DNA of 12,497 nucleotides. Source: Armatimonadota bacterium (GTDB lineage Bacteria > Armatimonadota > Fimbriimonadia > Fimbriimonadales > ATM1). The translations under genes and the position numbers were made by a program. This document shows, in pieces, positions 7,431 to 12,497 of this stretch (position 1 is its first letter; every line of letters begins with the position of its first letter). The stretch lies in assembly GCA_003695835.1 (NCBI GenBank), contig RFHN01000284.1, positions 1-12,497 on the forward strand, read 5' to 3'. The notes under the pieces were generated by a model that saw nothing but the letters and a program-made list of their open reading frames with translations, was not told the DNA's origin and made no database searches.

Positions 7431-8258
7431 CTACGCTGCCTCCTCTTCTTCGTTTTCGACGAGGTCCTGGATGACGCTGTGCATCGTAAAGCCATCAATG
7501 TGCTTCAGCTTCTGCATCGCGCCAACCAAGAGGGCGTTGTCCGCCGCCTGACTGATCAAGCGAGGGGCGCCGCCTGAGTACTTGTGAATCTCGAAAATCG
7601 CATCCGGCGTGAAGGGGCTTTTCTCACCCGAATATCCGGCTGTTCGGAGCCGATGTTCGATCATCTCGCCCGTCTCCGCCACGCTGAGAGGCTTGAGAAC
7701 GTATCGCACCGCGATGCGCTGATGCAGCGCCGGAACCTTCTCAATCTTCGGCTTCAGCTCCAACTGCCCAAGCAGAATCAGATTCATCAGGAATGAATCG
7801 TTCATCTGGCAATTGAGCAACAGCCGCAACTCTTCAAACGTCGCCGCTGACTTGATCAGGTGAGCCTCGTCAATCAGGACGACGACCCTCTTCCCGCGCT
7901 CATAGTGTTGGATGAGAACGTCATGCAGCTGCTGGACCAGCACTTGCCGGTTCCGCGCGGTCGTCGTCGCGCCCAGCTGCGAGAGGATCTCATGCATCAT
8001 CTGAACGGGCGTCAGAATCGGGTTTACGATCAGCACGACGCTATGGTTGATCGGATCGAGATACTCGAGCAACTTTCGGCTGATGGTCGTCTTGCCCAAT
8101 CCGATGTCTCCGCACAGCATTGCCGCTCCCTTGTTCCGCGTGATGGCGTAGTGCAGCATCATCAACGCGTCTTCGTGAGCACGACTCAGGTACAGAAACT
8201 TCGGGTCGGGCGTTAGGCTGAAAGGCGGCTCTGTCAGGCCCCAATAGGATTCGTACAT
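7431..8258 (-). CDS. ExeA/GspA-type AAA ATPase, first gene of the pilus operon
   Basis: 275 residues, a single AAA module. The start MYESYWGLTEPPFSLTPDP is the classic opening of ExeA/GspA and related AAA_22 ATPases. Walker A GDIGLGKTT is at 50-58, Walker B VVVLIDEAH at 125-133, a sensor-1-like LILLGQ at 160-165, and a sensor-2-like GGAPRLIS at 229-236. ExeA proper has a membrane helix and a peptidoglycan-binding domain after the ATPase; both are absent here, so this form should be cytosolic. In Aeromonas ExeAB helps the secretin pass and assemble across peptidoglycan, so a motor or assembly role for PilQ is a fair guess but unproven. TniB/MuB-like proteins share the fold, but no transposase is nearby. 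ATG at 8258 has GGAGG 9 bases upstream. Confidence 0.88.
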   Translation of the reverse strand: MYESYWGLTEPPFSLTPDPKFLYLSRAHEDALMMLHYAITRNKGAAMLCGDIGLGKTTISRKLLEYLDPINHSVVLIVNPILTPVQMMHEILSQLGATTTARNRQVLVQQLHDVLIQHYERGKRVVVLIDEAHLIKSAATFEELRLLLNCQMNDSFLMNLILLGQLELKPKIEKVPALHQRIAVRYVLKPLSVAETGEMIEHRLRTAGYSGEKSPFTPDAIFEIHKYSGGAPRLISQAADNALLVGAMQKLKHIDGFTMHSVIQDLVENEEEEAA

Positions 8259-8270
8259 CCAGTAAGTCCT

Positions 8271-8289
8271 CCGGGATCAGTCATCCCGG
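8271..8289 (-). promoter_or_regulatory. Stem-loop overlapping the ATPase Shine-Dalgarno
   Basis: CCGGGAT / ATCCCGG, a 7-bp perfect stem with a 5-base loop. In the minus-strand mRNA its 3' arm includes the first two G of the GGAGG (8268-8272) used by the ATPase gene. It could modulate translation of the operon's first gene, or be a DNA operator; the sequence cannot decide. Confidence 0.4.
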
Positions 8290-8303
8290 TAAAAGAATCG
8301 GAT

Positions 8304-8317
8304 GATTCGGCCGAATC
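8304..8317. promoter_or_regulatory. 14-bp perfect palindrome in divergent promoter region
   Basis: GATTCGGCCGAATC lies 46 bases from the ATPase start and 43 bases from the amidase ATG, between two divergent genes, with an extra GAATCG copy at 8295-8300. The symmetry and position fit a dimeric regulator's operator. I see no convincing -35/-10 pair on either strand here. Confidence 0.45.
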
Positions 8318-8359
8318 CTGTAGGGTTGTTGGAAGTTTGCACGGGCGAAAACGGACACA

Positions 8360-8881
8360 ATGTCCCTATTCCCTGACCGAAATCGCAGGAATCCTATTCG
8401 AAATAACAGGATGATCGAGGCCCCCTCGCCGAATCATGACTCCCGACCCGACGGGTGCGTCGTGGACACGATCGTGCTGCACGCGACCGTCCTCGACTCT
8501 GCAGACGAGGTCGTGGCCCATTTCTCCAACCCCGGTAGCCGCGTAGCCAGCCACTATACGATTGACCGCGATGGGACCGTGTACCGCCACGTGCAGGAAG
8601 AGCGCCGCGCCTGGCATGCCGGACAGAGCCGTATGCCGGACGGCCGAGAAGGCGTCAACGACTTTTCCATCGGCATCGAACTCGTCAACCGGAACGACGG
8701 CTTGGACCCCTATCCGGAGACCCAGCTCTCCGCATTGATAGCGCTCATCCGCCAAATCCGCTCACGCCACCCGATCCGCTATATCGTCACCCACGCCGAG
8801 ATCGCCATGCCGCCGGGTCGAAAGACGGACCCGCAGGGTCTGGACATGGACCAAGTGCGACAGGAACTGGACCTCCGTTGA
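8360..8881 (+). CDS. AmpD-like N-acetylmuramoyl-L-alanine amidase (Amidase_2)
   Basis: 173 residues. Zinc amidase that cleaves the bond between MurNAc and L-Ala in peptidoglycan or its fragments. Conserved features are IVLHATVL (zinc ligand H41), SHYTIDRDGTVYRHV, AWHAG, IGIELVN (E107, general-base position), VTHAEIA (H145) and GRKTDPQG (K155, D157), matching the AmpD-type active-site set. No signal peptide or wall-binding domain is visible, which favours cytoplasmic muropeptide recycling over wall remodelling, but an unusual export route cannot be excluded. The start is uncertain: ATG 8360 has only a GGA before it, and in-frame ATG 8411 gives MIEAPSPNHDSRPDG, where the recognisable domain begins. 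The gene diverges from the pilus operon. Confidence 0.88.
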   Translation: MSLFPDRNRRNPIRNNRMIEAPSPNHDSRPDGCVVDTIVLHATVLDSADEVVAHFSNPGSRVASHYTIDRDGTVYRHVQEERRAWHAGQSRMPDGREGVNDFSIGIELVNRNDGLDPYPETQLSALIALIRQIRSRHPIRYIVTHAEIAMPPGRKTDPQGLDMDQVRQELDLR

Positions 8882-8904
8882 GTGGCGGGGCGGAATTCTC
8901 GGGA

Positions 8905-8910
8905 TATACT
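8905..8910 (+). promoter_or_regulatory. Candidate -10 box just upstream of a GTG start
   Basis: TATACT ends 6 bases before GTG 8917, which would place a transcription start at or next to the start codon (leaderless mRNA). No good -35 is present; TTGAGT at 8879-8884 is 20 bases away and poor. No Shine-Dalgarno precedes the GTG. Confidence 0.4.
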
Positions 8911-8916
8911 AAATGT

Positions 8917-9012
8917 GTGAAGCAGGGTGTTATTCTGGCTCTGCTCTTGAGTTGGTCCGCCGCGTGCGCTTGCATGTGGGACCGCGACACGCTGGACGTA
9001 GAGGCCAAGTAA
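8917..9012 (+). CDS. Very short lipoprotein-like ORF (31 codons), possibly a gene remnant
   Basis: GTG-started ORF encoding a Lys, a hydrophobic stretch (VILALLLSWSAAC) and then ACACMWDRDTLDVEAK before TAA. It looks like a signal peptide with a lipobox-like cysteine at residue 17 or 19 and a mature part of about 12-15 residues. From memory, CxWDxDTL directly after a signal peptide opens some larger bacterial lipoproteins or TPR-type proteins; if so this may be a truncated remnant. Against chance: the hydrophobic signal, the upstream TATACT and the hairpin that begins at the stop codon. Against a gene: tiny size and no Shine-Dalgarno. No function can be assigned. Confidence 0.45.
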   Translation: MKQGVILALLLSWSAACACMWDRDTLDVEAK

Positions 9013-9039
9013 GAGGCCCGGCCTGGCGACCGGGCCTCT
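9012..9039. terminator. Hairpin between convergent amidase/small ORF and pnp
   Basis: AGAGGCCCGG / CCGGGCCTCT, a perfect 10-bp stem with an 8-base loop. It starts at the last base of the small ORF's stop codon and lies 20 bases past the pnp stop. Because it is symmetric it could end transcription from both sides. Neither strand has a strong U-run, so termination strength is uncertain. Confidence 0.7.
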
Positions 9040-9059
9040 CGTAGATTTAGCCTTCGAAG

Positions 9060-11453
9060 TTAACGCTTCGGCCGGAATCGAGCCGTCGGCGTATCGGACG
9101 ACTCGCCTTGAGGCAAGCCGCTCCCTTCGCGCGGTTCCAACTCCGGCTCGCGAGGCTCTTGCCTACGCGGACGATCCTCGGACTCGCGGCGCCTGCGTCC
9201 GCGGTCCTCGCGGTCGCGGTCTCCGCCGTTTCGTCCCCGTCCGCGCGCTCCGCCTCGACGGTCGTCCCGTCGGTCGCGTCCGCCGCCTCGGTCGTCTCGT
9301 CCTCGAGACTGCCTCGGTCGCGCTGCGGGCGGTTCCGTTCCCTCGTTATCCTCCATTCCTGCGAGGGTCTGAGCCAGGCCGAGAGCCGTCAAGTTCACCC
9401 GACCCATCGCGTCAATCTCATGGATGCGAACGCGAATCGTGTCGCCGGGCTTGACGACCTCTTCCGGATGGCGGATCCGCTTCGGCGAGAGCTGCTCGTT
9501 CGGCACCATGCCCTCTTTCCCTGGCAGGTACTCGACCATTGCGCCTCGGCCGAAGAGGCGTGTAACGACACCCTCGTACTCGTCGCCGATTTCGGGCTTT
9601 GCCATCAGACCGTTGATCATCTTCATCGCCTGTTCGGCGCTGGCTTGATCCGTCGCAAGGATGAAGACGCTTCCGTCGTCCTGGATGTCAATCTCGCATC
9701 CCGTTTCTTGCTGGATCCGCTTGACGATGCGACCGCCTGGGCCGATCAGTTCGCCCGCGCGCGTCGGGTCAATGTGGATGACGTTGATCCGCGGCGCGTT
9801 CGGGTTGAGCTCGCGTCGCGGCTCGGGGAACGCTTCCTCGATCTTGTCGAGAATAAACAGCCTGGCCTCGCGTGCCTGCTCCAGCGCAGCCTTCAACACC
9901 TCGTCCGGAATACCTCCAATCTTGGTGTCGAGCTGCAGGGCGGTGATTCCCGTCCTCGTGCCGGCGACTTTGAAGTCCATGTCGCCGCAGAAATCCTCCA
10001 TCCCTTGGATGTCGGTGAGGACGGTGAACTTCCCGTCTTCGCTGATCAGCCCCATGGCGATTCCGGCAACGGGCGCCTTGATCGGTACGCCACAGTCCAT
10101 CAGCGCCAGCGTGGAGCCGCAAACGCTCGCCATGCTCGTCGAGCCATTCGACTCGAGCACCTCGCTCATGAGGAGCATGGTGTAGGGGAATTCCTCTTCC
10201 GAGGGCAGGACGGCAAGCAGAGCTCGTTCCGCCAGCGCGCCGTGACCGATTTCTCGGCGCCCTGGGCCTCGCATCGGCCTGGTTTCGCCCACCGAGTAGG
10301 GCGGGAAGTTATAAAAGTGCATGTACCGCTTGTCGGGCACTTCCTCCAATCCGTCAATGATCTGTGCATCGCCCGGAGCGCCCAGCGTGATTACCGTCAT
10401 CACCTGCGTTTGGCCGCGAGTGAAGAGACCGGAACCATGCACCTTCGGGAGCAGACCGGGTTCGCAGCGAATCTCGCGAATGTCGCGCGTACCTCGACCG
10501 TCTGGACGAAGCTGCTTGTGCACAATGAGCGATCGGACGGTCTTCTTGATCAGCTTGTCCATCGCGAGCAGGATGTCTTTGTGCTTGGTTTCGTCCGCCG
10601 CGAACGTCGTTGTCGAGAGCTTGGTGAAGGCGTCATCAATGAGCGCTTGGAGCGCTTCCTCTCGGGCCTGCTTGTCCGGGTTGACGAGCGTTTGCTCGAC
10701 CACGGCCGCATACTCCCGATTGACAACCTCCATGACCTCGGGGTCCACCACGGACAGCGGCACTTCGGCCTTAGGCTTCCCGTGCGCCTTGGCGAACTCC
10801 TCGATCTTCTCGGCGATGACTTTGATGAAGTCGTGACCCCATCGCATCGCCTCGAGCATCTTGTCTTCGGGAACCTCCGAGGCGCCCGCTTCCACCATGA
10901 TGATATGGTCTTTCGTTCCGGCAAGCACGAGGTCCAGTTTGCCGTCCAGGATCTGTTGCACGCTCGGGAAGAGGACGAACTCGTCGTCCACCATGCCGAC
11001 GCGCACGGCTCCGATGGGACCATCCCAAGGGATGTCGCTGAGCGCAAGCGCCGCCGAGACGGCGTTGATCGCCAGAACGTCCGAGGGATCCTCTTGCGAC
11101 ATCGCAAGGGGCATGGCGACACACTGTACGTCGTGTCTCATCCCGTCGGGGAAGAGGGGTCGCACGGGACGGTCAATCAGCCGGCTGGTGAGAATCGCCT
11201 TTTCGGACGGGCGTCCTCCGCGCTTGATAAAGCCTCCGGGAATCTTCCCGACGGCGTATTTCCGCTCTTCGTAGTCGCACGTGAGCGGGAAGAAGTCGAG
11301 CCCTTCTCGGGGAGTCTTGCTCATGGTCGCAGTGCCGAGCACTACGGTCTCTCCCATTCCGAGAAGAACGGCGCCGTTCGCCTGCTTGGCAACACGGCCG
11401 GTTTCAATCGAGAGCTCTTTGCCCCCGATTTCGAAACTGATGGTTTCGATCAT
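9060..11453 (-). CDS. pnp: Polynucleotide phosphorylase
   Basis: 797 residues; typical PNPases are about 700. Phosphorolytic 3'-5' exoribonuclease of the RNA degradosome type. First RNase PH domain about 13-144 (FFPLTCDYEERKYAVGKIPG, RPSEKAILTSRLIDRPVRPL), helical linker 230-310, second RNase PH domain about 320-540 with GMEDFCGDMDFKVAGT (conserved D487, D491 and D493, catalytic metal region), KH about 555-615 (GPGG loop at 571-574) and S1 about 622-692. Residues 702-770 form an Arg/Gly/Asp-rich low-complexity tail, then an acidic/Pro segment to the end. ATG at 11453 has AAGGAGG 4 bases before it, overlapping the rpsO stop; the intergenic gap is 9 bases, so rpsO-pnp is one operon. In many bacteria pnp represses its own mRNA; nothing here tests that. 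Confidence 0.98.
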   Translation of the reverse strand: MIETISFEIGGKELSIETGRVAKQANGAVLLGMGETVVLGTATMSKTPREGLDFFPLTCDYEERKYAVGKIPGGFIKRGGRPSEKAILTSRLIDRPVRPLFPDGMRHDVQCVAMPLAMSQEDPSDVLAINAVSAALALSDIPWDGPIGAVRVGMVDDEFVLFPSVQQILDGKLDLVLAGTKDHIIMVEAGASEVPEDKMLEAMRWGHDFIKVIAEKIEEFAKAHGKPKAEVPLSVVDPEVMEVVNREYAAVVEQTLVNPDKQAREEALQALIDDAFTKLSTTTFAADETKHKDILLAMDKLIKKTVRSLIVHKQLRPDGRGTRDIREIRCEPGLLPKVHGSGLFTRGQTQVMTVITLGAPGDAQIIDGLEEVPDKRYMHFYNFPPYSVGETRPMRGPGRREIGHGALAERALLAVLPSEEEFPYTMLLMSEVLESNGSTSMASVCGSTLALMDCGVPIKAPVAGIAMGLISEDGKFTVLTDIQGMEDFCGDMDFKVAGTRTGITALQLDTKIGGIPDEVLKAALEQAREARLFILDKIEEAFPEPRRELNPNAPRINVIHIDPTRAGELIGPGGRIVKRIQQETGCEIDIQDDGSVFILATDQASAEQAMKMINGLMAKPEIGDEYEGVVTRLFGRGAMVEYLPGKEGMVPNEQLSPKRIRHPEEVVKPGDTIRVRIHEIDAMGRVNLTALGLAQTLAGMEDNEGTEPPAARPRQSRGRDDRGGGRDRRDDRRGGARGRGRNGGDRDREDRGRRRRESEDRPRRQEPREPELEPREGSGLPQGESSDTPTARFRPKR

Positions 11454-11462
11454 TCTGCCTCC

Positions 11463-11744
11463 TTATTGAGGCTTTTGTTCTCGTATGCCGAGTTCTTGGA
11501 TCAGGGCTCGATATCGCTCAATGTCACGCTCTCGCAAGTAGCGTTCCAGCCGTCGGCGCTTGCCGACCAGCTTGAGGAGGCCGAGCCTGGAGTGGAAGTC
11601 CTTCTTGTTCTTCCGCAAGTGCTCCGTGATCTGACGGATTCGTTCTGTGAGCAGAGCAATCTGCAACTCAACAGAACCGGTGTCCTTCTCGGACGTCCGG
11701 TACTTCTCAATGACTTGCTTCTTGACTTCCTCAGGTAGCGGCAT
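11463..11744 (-). CDS. rpsO: 30S ribosomal protein S15
   Basis: 93 residues against the usual 88-89. It binds the central domain of 16S rRNA early in 30S assembly. Typical S15 features are TGSVELQIALLTERI, the LRKNKKDFHSRLGLLKLVGKRRRLERYL core (split here: HSRLGLL then KRRRLERYL), and a C-terminal LIQELGIR. ATG at 11744 is preceded by GGAAG. It is the first gene of rpsO-pnp, as in many bacteria. The leader upstream holds a strong inverted repeat, described separately. Confidence 0.97.
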   Translation of the reverse strand: MPLPEEVKKQVIEKYRTSEKDTGSVELQIALLTERIRQITEHLRKNKKDFHSRLGLLKLVGKRRRLERYLRERDIERYRALIQELGIREQKPQ

Positions 11745-11785
11745 ACTGCTTCCAAAAGCCCCTTTGTGTGGTTTTTCTTAGATTT

Positions 11786-11864
11786 TTGAGCCTCAGCAGA
11801 TTGCCGCTCTACGCAACCGCCTCGACGGCGTCTCCGTACAACGGCGACCTGCGCTGAGGCTCAA
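11786..11864 (-). ncRNA. Structured rpsO leader, candidate S15 autoregulatory element
   Basis: A perfect 12-bp inverted repeat (TTGAGCCTCAGC / GCTGAGGCTCAA) encloses 55 bases that can form three short hairpins: 11834-11844 (4 bp, 3-base loop), 11818-11830 (CGCC/GGCG, 5-base loop) and 11801-11816 (TTGC/GCAA, 8-base loop). It ends 41 bases before the rpsO ATG. S15 represses its own mRNA in several phyla through different leader folds, often multi-helix junctions, so this is a natural candidate. The alternative is a readthrough or terminator structure after nhaA, though no U-run follows it on the minus strand. Confidence 0.5.
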
Positions 11865-11869
11865 TCCAA

Positions 11870-11899
11870 ACTTTACCCAATCCAACCTCCCCAGCGCAA
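11870..11899 (-). promoter_or_regulatory. Weak candidate promoter for rpsO-pnp
   Basis: On the minus strand, TTGCGC (11899-11894) and TAAAGT (11875-11870) are separated by 18 bases. Transcription would begin near 11863, at the 5' arm of the leader inverted repeat. Match to consensus is moderate (3/6 and 4/6). Confidence 0.35.
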
Positions 11900-11904
11900 G
11901 GGGT

Positions 11905-12497
11905 TTAGCCCTCATCCACCTCGGGCTCTGGCGCCGCCGCCCGTGAGACACGGGAGAGATACGTCAGACCCACGACCGCTGAAAGCAGGCTCGCAGAGAG
12001 AATCCCAGCCTTCGCCTCCGCCAGCTGGTGCGCCTCGAGCCCAAGATTGGCGATGAAAAGCGCCATCGTAAACCCGATACCGCCAAGGATCGCCGCCCCG
12101 GCCAGTTGATGCCAAGAGCAGTTGCGCGGAAGCTCCGCAAACCGAAGCTTGACCGCCACAAACGAGAAGAGGGTGATGCCGACGGCTTTGCCCAGGAACA
12201 ATCCGAGCGTGACGCCAAGATAGACCGGGTGGCTGAAGACGCCCGCGTCGAAACCGGAGATCGCAACGCCCGCGTTCGCCAACGCGAAGATGGGCATGAT
12301 GCAGTACGACACCCACGGGTGCAACGAATGCTCCAGCCGTACGAGCGGCATGCTCGCCCGCTCGCAAGAAGTCTCGATCTCCCGAAGGAGGTAATGCCTC
12401 TGTTCTGTCACGACCGCATCCTCAGCTGGGTTTTCGCGCTCGATCTTCTTCAACTGCTTCTGAACATGCTCCAAGAACTCTTTGGTGTTCATCCGGA
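11905..12497 (-). CDS. nhaA: Na+/H+ antiporter NhaA, 5' end beyond window
   Basis: The last 197 codons of an integral-membrane antiporter of about 390-440 residues that exchanges Na+ for H+ in pH and salt homeostasis. A charged cytoplasmic stretch (KEFLEHVQKQLKKIE) is followed by four membrane segments: HPWVSYCIMPIFALANAGV, LGVTLGLFLGKAVGITLFSF, LAGAAILGGIGFTMALFIA and AGILSASLLSAVVGLTYL. The RLEHSLHPWV and GIGFTMALFIA motifs are NhaA signatures. The internal Met at 12492 is not the true start: the frame stays open to the edge, and the ion-binding aspartates belong to the missing N-terminal half. An acidic tail ends at TAA 11907-11905. It is separated from rpsO by 160 bases. Confidence 0.95.
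   Translation of the reverse strand, partial: RMNTKEFLEHVQKQLKKIERENPAEDAVVTEQRHYLLREIETSCERASMPLVRLEHSLHPWVSYCIMPIFALANAGVAISGFDAGVFSHPVYLGVTLGLFLGKAVGITLFSFVAVKLRFAELPRNCSWHQLAGAAILGGIGFTMALFIANLGLEAHQLAEAKAGILSASLLSAVVGLTYLSRVSRAAAPEPEVDEG

Noticed and set aside
7431..8258. TniB/MuB-type transposition ATPase
   Set aside because: The N-terminus YxxYWGLTEPPFSLTPDP fits ExeA/GspA, and there is no transposase or terminal repeat nearby.
8787..9008. 73-codon minus-strand ORF across the amidase end and the small ORF
   Set aside because: No Shine-Dalgarno, no motif, and it overlaps the well-supported amidase; the plus-strand 31-codon ORF has better features.
9108..11738. 876-codon plus-strand open frame running opposite pnp and rpsO
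   Set aside because: The minus-strand translations are unmistakable PNPase and S15. The plus frame has no recognisable motif and is an expected shadow in GC-rich coding DNA.
11786..11864. tRNA gene, suggested by a cloverleaf-like fold
   Set aside because: The closing stem is 12 bp, the arms have wrong lengths, and there is no T-loop or CCA-type end.
1..12497. CRISPR array, prophage or genomic island
   Set aside because: No direct repeat series, integrase, transposase or tRNA-bordered insertion seen; all genes look like chromosomal core functions.

Overview
The window is GC-rich bacterial chromosome that reads like core genome: dense, co-oriented genes with little spacing. It holds no transposase, integrase, tRNA, rRNA or CRISPR array that I can see. 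The gene set implies an envelope with an outer membrane (a secretin) and type IV pili. From the form of the pilus proteins and the neighbourhood I would guess Armatimonadota (Fimbriimonas-like). That is a weak inference from memory, not a database result.

Positions 1-8258 (all minus strand) are a type IV pilus locus. In transcription order it runs: a stand-alone ExeA/GspA-type AAA ATPase (8258-7431), a protein with a Gln/Pro/Thr-rich N-terminal half and an excisionase/MerR-like helix-turn-helix (7430-6927), then pilM, pilN, pilO, a pilP/gspC-like gene and the secretin pilQ. After a strong hairpin (1194-1225) comes the extension ATPase pilB, cut by the left window edge. The seven genes from the ATPase to pilQ are packed with junctions of +16, 0, -1, -4, -11 and -20 bases, so they are almost surely one translationally coupled operon. 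PilM-PilN-PilO-PilP form the alignment complex linking the cytoplasmic motor (PilB) to the outer-membrane secretin (PilQ). The ATPase and the HTH protein are the unusual members.

Positions 8259-8359 are a short divergent control region with a 14-bp perfect palindrome and a 7-bp stem-loop that touches the ATPase Shine-Dalgarno. To the right on the plus strand are an AmpD-like N-acetylmuramoyl-L-alanine amidase (8360-8881) and a 31-codon lipoprotein-like ORF (8917-9012) with a -10-like box directly upstream. A 10-bp-stem hairpin (9012-9039) then separates these from the convergent pnp.

Positions 9060-11744 (minus) are rpsO-pnp: ribosomal protein S15 followed by polynucleotide phosphorylase, which carries a long Arg/Gly/Asp-rich C-terminal tail. 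The rpsO leader (about 11745-11864) contains a perfect 12-bp inverted repeat enclosing three small hairpins, a candidate S15-responsive structure. The right edge (11905-12497, minus) is the C-terminal half of a NhaA Na+/H+ antiporter.

I do not see a wholly new system. The most worthwhile leads are the ATPase plus HTH pair built into the pilus operon, the rpsO leader fold, the tiny lipoprotein-like ORF and the PNPase tail.
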